Shown in pieces: positions 25,368 through 41,170 of a stretch of 64,000 nucleotides of DNA. The number at the start of each line of letters is the position of its first letter. Within the stretch, counting starts at the first letter, position 1. The translations under genes were made by a program, and so were the position numbers. This DNA comes from Brachyhypopomus gauderio (Eukaryota > Chordata > Actinopteri > Gymnotiformes > Hypopomidae), in assembly GCF_052324685.1 (NCBI RefSeq), contig NC_135218.1, positions 12,738,858-12,802,857 of the forward strand. The letters run 5' to 3'. The notes beneath the pieces are model-generated. The model worked only from the letters and a program-made list of their open reading frames with translations. It had not been told where the DNA came from and searched no databases.

Positions 25368-25459
<92 letters not shown>
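25366..25459 (+). repeat. Long (TG)n microsatellite
   Basis: About 47 TG units directly follow the element tail, suggesting that the microsatellite grew from the short 3' repeat of the retroposon. Confidence 0.97.
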
Positions 25460-25460
<1 letters not shown>

Positions 25461-27490
25461 ACCTTTTTGTCTGAGTATCTGTTTTACTGGTGTAACTACA
25501 CAAACCACACTCTGGAGCTATGAAGCAGCTGGCTGTGCATTATATATCACTGCTCAGTGACCGAATGCTATGTTGAAACATTTTCCCTGAAAACAGCCTT
25601 TCCGGAAAAATCATGTATTCATTTGAAGTCTGGCCCTGCTTGTTTTAAGTACAATGTGTTTCCTTCTGTAACATCTGTAAGTAACATCCATAAGAACTCC
25701 CTTTGTGATGTTCAGTTCACATGATCCGCATCTGCACTTGGATTAGTGATTAGTGAAGAGGAATTTCATACCACTTCCTACATTTAGTCAGACATTAGCT
25801 CCCAATTTTGCTCTTCATGGGGAACTGGATGCCCAGAGAGAAGGTTCTGGTGGGAAATGATGGGCTTGTGTTTACTGTTTATGCTGCATCTGCAACATGA
25901 AGAGACACTTCTGCAGAACGTACGCAGGCATGTTAAGGATTTGTCTAGTGAAATTTAGCAAAAACTGTTTTCACTGCTTTTTCAAATTTGTGTTCTTTTT
26001 TTGTGATTAAAGTGCTGACGGTAAGTCTAATCTGTAGTGTGTGTGCCTAGTGTGTTTGTTCTAATATGGCCAGAAAAGAACAGGCTGTGACGGCCTCAGC
26101 TGCCCTGCCGCTCATGTTTCCTGGATAACCCCATGAATTACACTCTCAAATCTCAAATCACTTCCTGTGTCAACACATGTCCACTGTCACCTACACATTT
26201 CACAGTAATATATGACTTCTGTGGATATATAGCCAAGGACCATGTTAAAATAAAAGTGTTGTTGAGTAAGTCATGTTGACAGAATTGCTGGGCTTTATTG
26301 TGGGACTTTTAAATGCGATGCAGTGTTAACATCCTGTTACAGGTGCTACTCACATCATCTTTGCTCTTGTACGTTTAGCGTCAGCTGGAGAGAGAGGATG
26401 TGTGGGATGGACAAGGCTGGCAGCCAAAATCACTGAAGGCTGTTCGCTGTTGCACAGGACACAGCTTCCTGTTCCTGCGGGCATGCGGGAGTCACTGGGA
26501 AGAGCGGCCCTGGGACTCCAATGCTCCTGGGGAGGCAGTGAGCAGGTGGGATTTTCGGGTCTTTCTCTGCCTGCCTCTGGCCTCTGGGGGAATGTTGTCG
26601 CAGCTTTCTACCCTTGCTGGTAAGTACATTCTGTACGTTTATCCTATGTTGCACTTTTATGTTGCACATAAACACACACTCACACATACATATACATCAC
26701 AGTCATTTGTGCTATATGTCTTGGGTACACTTTCTGCTCTTCTTTGCAGTGGTCATTTGAGCTGGTTGTTTTTTTTCTGCCCTTCTGTCTTTTCCCTTTT
26801 TATTCTTTTTCTCCCCCTCTTTTCTTTTCCCCTCTTTTCTATATTTTATCTTCTTATGGTCCACCTAAACCCAAAGTTTTTACTTTGTACTATATTATAC
26901 AGAATTGTTATCATTTGATCTATACATAAAAACAAAGTTGTCCTCCAAAGATGAGGGGGTAGAGGTGGGCCACAAAAAATTTATATACCCCCCCCCCCCC
27001 CCCCCCCCCCCGCTAGCTTAATACATTTGATTGAATTCAGGGGTAACTATCAAACAGTTAAATATAAAACGTTTTTTTTGTTAGATACATGTTAAAAGCT
27101 AGATACATGTTATTAGAATTTGTGTGCATGTGTGCATCCGTGTGTGTGTCTGTGTGTATGTGTATGTGTGTGTGTGCGTGTTTGTGTTTGCATGCAAATC
27201 AGCACTTTTACAGCTACCCTAAAATCCTCTTTCCTTTCTGGTTTCCATGGGAATTGGATTTGTGATGGTGATGGATCGCTATGGCAACATGTCTCAGTAT
27301 TTTTAGTTGACTGCTAGATGGAATGAAAGGCAAAATTTGCTGAACTCCAAACTCAAAAAATGTTTCAGACATTTTTGGGCCACATCCTGAAACACATCCT
27401 GAAAGACCGGTGTTTGTAAGTTTACTTGCTCCAAAGATGGCAGGTTCATCGCTGTTACTCTCACTATGCTTCATAAAATTATAGCTGTTG

Positions 27491-27610
27491 GTTCATCACT
27501 ATGACATCTCTGTGATTCATCACTATGACGTCTATGTGATTCATCACTATGACTGTCTATGTGATTAATCACTATTACTGTCTCTGTGGCTCATCACTAT
27601 GACTCTCTCT
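27491..27610 (+). repeat. 25-bp minisatellite, about 5 copies
   Basis: The unit is roughly ttcatcactatgac-tctctgtga, repeated imperfectly five times in tandem. Confidence 0.85.
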
Positions 27611-27687
27611 CAGCATCCCTGCAGAAACTAGGGTTTAAGTAGCTGGATCAAGGATATAGAACTGCAGTGGCTACCTCCACCGGCAGT

Positions 27688-27776
27688 GCAGAACATGCAG
27701 AACATGTAGAACATGCAGAACATGTAGAACATGTAGAACATGCAGAACATGTAGAACATGTAGAACATGCAGAACA
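27688..27776 (+). repeat. 9-bp minisatellite, about 10 copies
   Basis: Tandem nine-base units alternate between cagaacatg and tagaacatg, differing only at the first base (C or T), with some regular higher-order alternation. Confidence 0.93.
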
Positions 27777-30700
27777 CTCTGGCATTCACTCATAATTTCC
27801 AAATGGTGTTTCTGCATCTCAATAAAACACTGTACATTCCTTTAAAAATGTCCTTAAACACACAATCATTCTCTTTCTGTCTCTCTCTTTCTCTCTTTCT
27901 CTCTTCCTCTCGATGTCTCTGACACACACACACATGCAGTTCACCTTGAGGTAATGCGTTTTATTAAATCAGCAGTAGCTCTGAACATTTAATACTCCTC
28001 CACTGTCCTCCAGAACTCTCTTATCTATGGCACTGTAAAACCTGCAATAAAACTTTAAAATGAACTATGTGACCCATGAGCGATACAACCTGCAGTTTGA
28101 TATGTCCTCTCCAGTATCACTGACCTTTGACCTTACCTTTAATAATCTGCTGCAGTCATTGTGATGACTCAACATTCATTACCTCTTTGTTCTATCTACA
28201 CTCTGTCCCTGTTTGAATGAAGTATGTACATGTGCTTGCTCCTTGTTTGTTTGTTTGTTTTTGAGTTACAGTGTAGACAGTGATTATGTTATTATGTTTA
28301 GAGTGAAACAGGAGAGCTCTGTTATTGACCGCATCTGTCATCTGTCACTTACCAGGTACAAAGCAGATGAAGTGGGAACAGCAGAGAAAGAAAATTTCAT
28401 CATGGACACTTTTGTGTGAGGAAATTGTGACAGTTTTGGTTTTGGTTCTGTTGGTTTTGGTTCTGTTGGTTGTATATTTTTGGAGATAGCCCTTCATGCC
28501 AGGCTCCCTGGCCTTGTGTACCTGTCACTTCCCCTTGAGCAAAGTTCACTGACATGCTGACAGCACTGTAGGCCAAAGTTTACTAAATATAACCAGCACG
28601 GCAGTTACATGTATCAACCGCACAAGTTAGACATTAAATAAGCAGTTCATTGTTTGATTCATTGTCCATTTCGGTACAAACAGCTCAACGTTCCAGCTGC
28701 AATACCAATAATCAGGCTCTAATATCACAAGAACAGCGATCAGTAATTACCATCTGAATGACTGGGCTGTGTTCTGTTTGATGCACTTCAACAACAATGT
28801 GTAAATTCAATTGGAAATGAAAAAGATGTAGCCCTACATCTATAATGCTTGCACAATTACATGTTTTTTTTTTATCATATTCACTTAAACCTAAAAATGT
28901 TTATGTAAACGATCTTGCTAGTTTTTCTTTCATTCAATAGCCTAACCTATTTCAAACAGATCCTGTTTTAACAGTGTGGTGGATGATAGGAATTTTAAGG
29001 ACCTGTTGGACATTTCATAACTTATATTATTGGTTATCCATCCATCTACTTTAACCAACACCTGGCTTTTGCTTTGTTCTATTTCACCCAGGTTGTTAGG
29101 AAATAAATACTGATTTCGACAGTCTGCACAAATGCATGCACAGACATGATGGGACCGGATGCGTGAGTGCATACATAAGCAGTGGGTGCAGAAGTATAGG
29201 CTCCTGGAATAACGTGGAGTGACGCAGAGCTGTTTACTCAAAGCAGTGCTCCCAGTGGAGTGGAGATCATGGGGATGGTGGTTGTGGTTACGGTGTGATG
29301 TGGGTGGAGTTGTTGTACCCACGTTAAAGAGTCAAGGACCAGTGAGTCAGTTCAAATGATACTGACAATGATACTGACATCACTCTTTCCAGTCTTTTTC
29401 ACGACGTCACAAGTTTCAAGTTTAGACAATAGGCTACACCACAAAATTATTTTTTCATATAATAAAAAATAGGTCATTAGATGTTTGAGAGTTGTGTTTT
29501 GACTGTATGTGGGCATGTGCCACTAATTCCTGTTCCTCCTGCTATGCTGACATGGTGAAGGAAAGGAGAGATTTTCTCTGTCCCTCTGTTCTTATCATTT
29601 TTGTATTTAAGAAGTAGTGAACTGCACATTTTTGTTGGTTACTCGGCATAAGCATTAAATGTCTGTGCCTAATGATTAACCATTTCCTTGGCATCATCAT
29701 GTTAATAGGAGGGCACACGTTGTGATGTGGCATTGCCTCCTTTGACCCTAAGAAGTGTGAAGTGGGTACGAGACAGAGGAAGATGGAGCCCCACAGAGGA
29801 AAAAGGAGATGGAAAGAGAAAGAGGAACAGAACAGTCATGAGAATGTTTGGCAGGTTGTCCAGGAGATGGTGCTTCAACAAGAGCAGGGACACGTGGTTG
29901 AGTTTGTCATGTGACCTGGCAAGTAGAAATGTGAAATGATTGGACAATGGCCTCATTAGACACTAATTAAATACACGTGTGGAGTGTGTGCTGGGGCCCG
30001 TTTGTGTCTTGAACAGAAGACTGGGCGTGGTCAAGATAGACACAGGTTATGTAGTGAATCTACATCCACACACAAAACATTTCTTTATATGGGATAAGTT
30101 AAAGAATAAAAGACTCCTAATTAGCCTAAATATTTGTCTTATTGATACTGAGTTACAGAGGTCGGGGTAACAACTTCACATTTACATGCAGGATCTATGT
30201 GCAGTTGCTGTCTACCTACTAACAGCATACGAAAATTCAGCAGTGTGGTATAATATACACAGTTGACCAGACAGCACTATTTTTACAACTGGCTTAGAAT
30301 GCATGGCGCACTCTGCTGGTAATAAAGTCAACTACGTCGTGCCCTTTACTTCTGACTTTTGATGACACCCACTGGGAAAAAAAGCAAATACGTTGTCATA
30401 TGTTGATAGCTATGATATTTATTCAACAACGAACAGGCGCCTATGGATAGCAGATGAGGGTTTTCTACTTTTTCACAATATAATCATTTTTTGACCAAAC
30501 TTCAGTCCTAAACATAAAAACACAATCACCCGTTATGGGAGATAAAAAAAAACATTCAATAAAACCCGAATTGAATTAAACAAAGACTCTAATATTATAA
30601 CACGTCTTCCAGAGTTCAAGATCTTCCCCCCATATTTACCCTGGAAATAATTCAGCAACTGCCGACCACACCCGGAGGTTTTTTTTATTGTTCAGCATGA

Positions 30701-31019
30701 CTGCTGAATTTCCTCCATGAACGCCAGTTTTAAGATACCACTGTTGTATTTTCGGCATTTAGGACAATAGATGAAGTATAAATACAGCTATCGTTGGTTT
30801 TCTATTTCAGTTTTGCAGCTCCCCCGTAGATACAGTATACAGTTACTTGTTCTTGGGGAAAAAAACATAAGTTGTTTGGAATATCATTTCATATGCAATT
30901 TTGTCAGAGTTAATAGACTATATTTATTAACCCCAGCAACGTTGGTTTAAATAATTTTGTTGACGAGACGACAGAAGTCTCGGTGGGTGTGAGAGGAACA
31001 CATCTCACACGGGCTCTGT

Positions 31020-31105
31020 TCGAAAGAGCCTACTACGTACTACTGGCGTACTGATAGCCCCCCCTAAAAAACAGTATGCAGTGTGCAGTACGTAGCGCGC
31101 GGTTG
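31020..31105. repeat. MITE-like palindromic segment abutting the sec61a1 promoter
   Basis: The sequence gttcgaaagagcctactacg begins an imperfect inverted arrangement of tactacgtactac/cgtactg units against cagtatgcagtgtgcagtac. It resembles short 'gtactactgcatactg'-type elements that I recall as common upstream of teleost genes. Boundaries and family are uncertain. Confidence 0.35.
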
Positions 31106-31295
31106 GGGACAGAGATCGGTGAGGCGGAAGCGCGGCCGTCCGTTCCGTCCGTTCGTCTGACGTGGTGCAGCTCCGTGTAGTGTTGACGTGTCTCTACAGC
31201 GCTTCCTTTACCAACGCTTCGCCGGCAGCACAAGACCCTTCCTGGCTCCACACTAGGAGCTAAGACACCGAACACGACACACGGAAGACAATACA
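31080..31295 (+). promoter_or_regulatory. sec61a1: sec61a1 CpG-rich promoter/5' UTR with UPRE-like sites
   Basis: This is a CpG-dense stretch immediately before the sec61a1 ATG. It contains TGACGTGG at 31158-31165 and TGACGTG at 31184-31190. TGACGTG(G/A) is the unfolded-protein-response element core bound by ATF6/XBP1, and SEC61A1 is a known response target. Whether the motifs lie in the promoter or the 5' UTR depends on the unmapped start site. Confidence 0.55.
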
Positions 31296-35574
<4,279 letters not shown>

Positions 35575-36471
35575 ATCTCCTGCACATGGACACATGCGTA
35601 CACTGACACACACCTTGTCAAACTCTTATTTTTATGAGTGTTATCCTCATTATTTTATATACCTTTTTTTGGTGCAAGTTCAAGTGGTCGATTTTCAACA
35701 GTGCTGTCTTGAGAGAACGCCCTGGTATTGGCCAGTTTGGCTTTGAAACATTCTCTTTGGTCTGAGATGGTGTCTAACTGTCTCAGAAACATGAGAAATC
35801 TTGGTTAAAACTCAATGATTAGTTAGTAAAGCTAGACTCTGTGAGCTCTGTTGAGGACTGCTGGTTGACCCCACACATTTCATCCACTCCAGAGATTGGT
35901 TTTACTGGAGCAGCAGTTCTCCAACATATTGTCTCCCTCGAACACTGGCCCAGTTGTTCGTGTTTCAACCACGGTAGTCTTGCACTTCAGTGTACTGCTG
36001 AAGGGCTTTGTGTCCCCGGTGGCTGTAAGCGTGAACCTCTCTGAAAATGTTTCCATGGCAATGTTGGTGTTTGCTGGTTTCTTAAGGACATTTGGTTATG
36101 GCGTAAGTAGGCTTGTCGGAACCAAGCAAATACACTTTGTGTATTGTAGAAGATCGTGTGATAGAAGCCCAAGTGGAAGAGAGACGGTGAAACATCTTTA
36201 TTGTAATAAGGACTTTCATCTCCCCCTTTCTTTTTTTTTAAACAATGCTTGTGGTCATCCAAGCATTTTGTCTACAGAAATAAGGCAGAAAGGATACTGG
36301 ACAGTCCTCCACAAAAAAAAAAACCTTTCCAATGTCTCATCGACTTAGTGTGTGTGTGTATATATGACATTTAATGAAATGTGCCACCATGTAAAATAAC
36401 CTTTTTGTTTTTGAATATGTACAAAAAATGCAGTTATGAACATCTACCTTCTGGAAAGAGTGCTCATTCTC

Positions 36472-36477
36472 AATAAA
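36472..36477 (+). terminator. sec61a1 polyadenylation signal
   Basis: An AATAAA about 0.9 kb after the stop codon is the first strong hexamer in the 3' UTR-like region and is followed by T/G-containing sequence. Confidence 0.6.
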
Positions 36478-36499
36478 AGCTCTTTTGTGAAAGACTGTT

Positions 36500-37561
36500 T
36501 CTCTATTACAGTGATTGGTCAAAGGGGACTTTGGTTGATCAGGGGTGAGTTTCCTCCTCTTGTGGAATGCAGTAGGTTTGGTTGTTTTTCCTACAGTAGG
36601 TAAAGGGTAGTTACTGCACTGTACATGTGATGTCACCTACTCCAGAATAAACAGACAGCAGCAGTGGAGGACTTCATACCTGCTTGGGTCCTCATTTACC
36701 CAGGGCTGCTCTCAGCTGTAGGTGGCATGTTTCCACATGCCTGATCTTGGCAAGTGCGAAGTGAGGGTTATTTATTATCATGAAAAATGGGGCCTGGCAG
36801 AGGAACAGCAAATATTCACTCAGAGGGGAAAGAGCAGACATCATTGAGAAAGGAGTTCTGGTGTCAAAGCTGCTGAAGAATTTAAAAGCTATACATGAAA
36901 GCTCCACCTGGACTGAAGTTGTACTTAATGGGTGTTTAATGAGTGGGTATGTTGCTCTTTCTTGGATCTAATTTTTCCAGAAAGTCTGGAGGCATTGTGA
37001 ACAGGCAGTGGTTTTTCACATCTGTAGAGGTCTTACTGTAATGTCATTTCAGGCTGCCTGAACTGGTTCAGATATGTAACAGCATGTGTTTTTTTAACTT
37101 CTTGCGGGACAAGGAACTCGATTCTTCCTCCAATTCTGAGTCAAAATGGAGGCTCCCAAGGCATAAAAACTACTTTGATGCACTTGAGTGTTGTATTTTC
37201 TTATCTGCAGTATGTATATGAATGCATCCAAATTTTGCATCCAGGTTACCATCTTACCAACTGACTGTGCAAAAAAGGGGTATGTGATTTTGGGAGCTTA
37301 CCACATCATATTTTCTTTCATCAATGATTACCTGTGAGACAGGGCCTTAGTTTGTAATTGGATGAGACAAAAGGGGAATTGGCCTTAACTGGCCTATGGG
37401 GATAAGGGGAGGGGATGAGAGGGTCAACAGGACACTGGCTGCTGAGATAGACCTCTGTTCCTGAGAGTGGACTTCTGGGACAGGACGCACTCAGAAATTT
37501 CTCCCTTTCAATTTCACCAAAACCATTCCTGTAAACCATCTCAGTTTTGCTTGAGACCTTG
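36500..37561. other. Intergenic DNA between sec61a1 and uroc1
   Basis: No gene seen; about 1 kb that must contain the uroc1 promoter. I find no obvious TATA box close to the ATG. Purine-rich sequence (ggggataaggggaggggatg) lies at about 37400. Confidence 0.45.
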
Positions 37562-38668
37562 ATGGCAAGTTTAAAGGAACTTTGTGGGGGACTCCCTCTT
37601 AGGCCCCTCCCACCAAACCGTGGCAGAGACGCCAATGTGCCTCACGCACCTGTCCGCACTCCAGACCTGACCCCCGAGGAGAAACGGGTGAGTTTTGCCA
37701 GTAACGAAGCTCTGAATCATTTACAGTTATTACCACATCACTCAGCGTAAAAGCAGACCACCACTGTATGGTAGAGAATGAAGCCACTTGTGTGTAGTGT
37801 GAAGAGCATTCGAAAGCCACAGACTCTTGAAAATAATGACTTACAGGTCCGTGACTACCTTCTATCAAAAACATTTGTTACGTTGAACTTCTGAACATGT
37901 TCAGCCAAACGTTCTGAAGCCACTTCAGGCAAATGCCAATGGGACTCCGTTGTGAGCTTGGGGGTCCAAAGGTTAAGTGCAAAATCCTTAAGACAGAACT
38001 ACCATCGGTTATCAGACCTCCACTGAAGACCACAGAGAATCCCACAATGTTTGCAGCTATGTCAATAATCAGAGAAGATATGAGAGGGGAAGATGTAGGC
38101 AGGAGAGAGCGAACCCAGAGAGGGGCAAAATGAATAACAGGTTTTGCAATGTGATTGTGGCATGTTCCAGCAGTAAGTTGATGTGTAACCCCTGCCCTGC
38201 TCCTCTCTAACAGCTGGCCCTGTGCAACGCTCTGAGGTATTTTCCTCCTGCTCTTCATGCCACCCTGGCTCCAGAGTTCGCCCAGGAGCTTAAGGAGTTC
38301 GGGCACATCTACATGTATCGCTTCTGCCCCACACTTCGCATGAGGTACACACGCATACATGGACTAATCATTACTGCTTCTACTCTCATTTTATAACTTC
38401 TTTTATCTCATTTGGATCATTTTCAGTGATATCAGTGGTTTGTCATAGAGAGATTATTATGGTTATGAGAGATCTTACATTAGAGGCTTAATCATTAGAA
38501 TGTAATAACTCTTCTTAACATGTTGGGATGGGTCAATGGGCTGAATATTTGAGGGATGCGGTGGGAGTCCCATATAAACTCCCACAACCCAAACTCAGGT
38601 CATGGACATGCAGTTAACCAACAAACCACCTCAAAACATCTGCATGTGCATTTCAAGTTGCACCAATC

Positions 38669-38716
<48 letters not shown>

Positions 38717-39060
38717 GCAGGGCCTATCCCATTAATCAGTACCCCTGTGAGACTAAACAAGCTGCAGCCATCATGCATATGATCATGAATAATCTGGATC
38801 CAGACGTAGCTCAGGTATGTAAACGTATACACACGTACAAACTCAACACATAAAAACGTCCCTACATGCTATGAACTATATTCTGGTGTGGTAAACTAGC
38901 AAACTTACAAATTGTGCTTGACACTGTTCAGAACCCTGTCTGAGGACCAGAGCTGTATGATAATCTGAATCATTCACATCACTCAATCATTTCTCAGTTT
39001 CCACAGGAGCTTGTCACCTATGGAGGAAATGGACAGGTGTTCAGCAATTGGGCCCAGGTA

Positions 39061-39149
<89 letters not shown>

Positions 39150-39700
39150 TGTGTGTGTGTGAAAGAGAGACAACGAGAGAGACAGATTATTGCAGTGTTA
39201 CTGTTTCCTAATATTGTGTGTGTGCATGTGTAGTTCTGGCTGGTGCTTCACTACCTGAGCACTATGTCTGAAGATCAGACTCTGGTGATGTACAGTGGAC
39301 ACCCTCTTGGTCTCTTTCCCAGCCTGCCCTCCTCTCCACGCTGCGTCATCACCAACGGCATGGTAATACACACACACACACACACACACACACACTCCTC
39401 TCCACACTGTGTCATCACCAACACAAACACACACGCTCACATACACACAGTCCTCTGTGTATATTTTAAGTTGAAAGATTCACTTCAACCTTTACCCTCT
39501 TTTGCAGGTCATTCCAAACTATTCTTCTAGGGAGAAATATGAGAGGATGTTTGCTCTTGGGATTACCATGTGAGGTTCATCCATAACACGTCTATAATCA
39601 TAACTGATTTATCAAATTCCCACTTAGTTCTCATTAATCTCTTTTGTCTGTCACTGTTTTTCTATCTCTTGGTCTGTTTCTCTCTGTTTGTGTGTGTTTA

Positions 39701-39741
<41 letters not shown>

Positions 39742-41126
39742 AGGTATGGGCAAATGACAGCAGGAAGTTACTGCTATATTGGCCCACAGGGCATTGTCCA
39801 TGGCACCATGGTAAGTAACAGATCAGGCATAATATTTCCCCCAAAAATCTTAATTTACAAGGCTTATTTATTTTGTTTGTAAATGTGTTACTAATTATTT
39901 AGTACTTTAGTTAATTGGTGTTGGCAGGAAGCCACTGTCTATGTTGACAGGTACAACTGTCATTATAATGCTTTGTCTGATCATACCGATCAAACCCCCC
40001 CCCCCCCACTCCCCCCCTTAAATGAAGTCATTTCTGTCTTTCTCTCTTGGTGTGTAGCTTACTGTTCTAAATGCAGGTCGGCGGTACCTTGGCACAAGTG
40101 ACCTGAGCGGTTGTGTATTCGTGACCTCTGGCCTTGGTGGCATGAGTGGAGCACAGGCAAAAGCTGCTGTTATCGCCGGCTGTGTGGGGGTCATCGCAGA
40201 GGTCAGCCAATTATCAGACATTTAAGCACAGACAAATTAGCGCGCCTGCCTGCTCATGATCAACACCTGGTCCCACGGTCCAGACTCAGTGTCACCATGA
40301 AGCCAGGGTTCTGCTTGCAGATGAATGAGGTTGCTCTCCAGAAGAGGTATGAGCAGGGCTGGCTGATGGAGGTCACCAAGGACCTCGACCACTGCATCCA
40401 GCGCATCAGGTACCAACCACACACACCGCACCTCCTCCCCAGCAGGTGTTAAAAAGGTAATTCACAGTTTAAAGGGTGGCCCTATTGAGACTGTTGGCAT
40501 GTGAGCATCTAGTTGACTCCTTGCACCCTAGTACCCTGGTGAGCAGGGCTACTCAGCGGAATGAAATGTATAACAAAACTGAAATAAAAACACCCACTGC
40601 ATCAAAATGGTAGCTGCCAAATATAATAAAAGGAAATGGAGATAATTATGAGATGGAACATTCTTTGTTTCTCACAGGGAGGCCAGGAGGTCAAAGATGG
40701 CCTTAAGCTTGGGTTATCATGGCAATGTTGTGGACTTGTGGTGAGTTCAAGAGTGTAGTTGAACTTTTGTCTGCTGTGTTGTGTTTTTTTTTTAATCTGC
40801 GTGTGTGTGTATGCGAGTTTGTGTATGGATGTGCATATGTGTTTGACTAGATGCTAGTATTCATGTTTATGTGTTATTCAGGTATATCATTGTATGAGTG
40901 TGTGTCTGTGTGTGCTCGGTTTTCCAGGGAGCGTCTCTGGCAGGAGTATGAGCGGACAGGAGAATTACTGGTGGATTTGGGTTCTGATCAGACATCACTG
41001 CATAACCCATTCAGTGGTGGATATTATCCAGTCCAGATCAGCTTCAGCCAGGCCAATCATCTCATGAGCACTGATCCTTCACTCTTCAGGACCATTGTAC
41101 ACGAAAGGTGCACGCGCGCGCGCGCG

Positions 41127-41170
<44 letters not shown>

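Larger units (their letters stand above)
25460..30960. other. Intergenic DNA between ip6k2 and sec61a1
   Basis: No supported gene. Contents include a T/C-rich stretch (26760-26860), a C homopolymer (about 26991-27011), a TG-rich patch (27120-27190), two minisatellites near 27.5 and 27.7 kb, a TTTG run at 28245-28265 and A/T-rich unique-looking DNA. Open frames up to 172 codons at 26.4-26.9 kb show no domain and end in low-complexity sequence. Confidence 0.55.

Noticed and set aside
25086-25560. Open frames of 99-140 codons rich in His-Thr or Cys-Val
   Set aside because: Artefacts of the 94-base (TG)n microsatellite.
26400-26929. 172-codon frame with some hydrophobic sequence
   Set aside because: No domain or splice structure recognised, and the second half is low-complexity T/C-rich DNA read as Phe/Leu/Ser.
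37878-38360. 160-codon minus-strand frame
   Set aside because: Partly the antisense of uroc1 exon 2; the exon's urocanase sequence on the + strand explains the opening.
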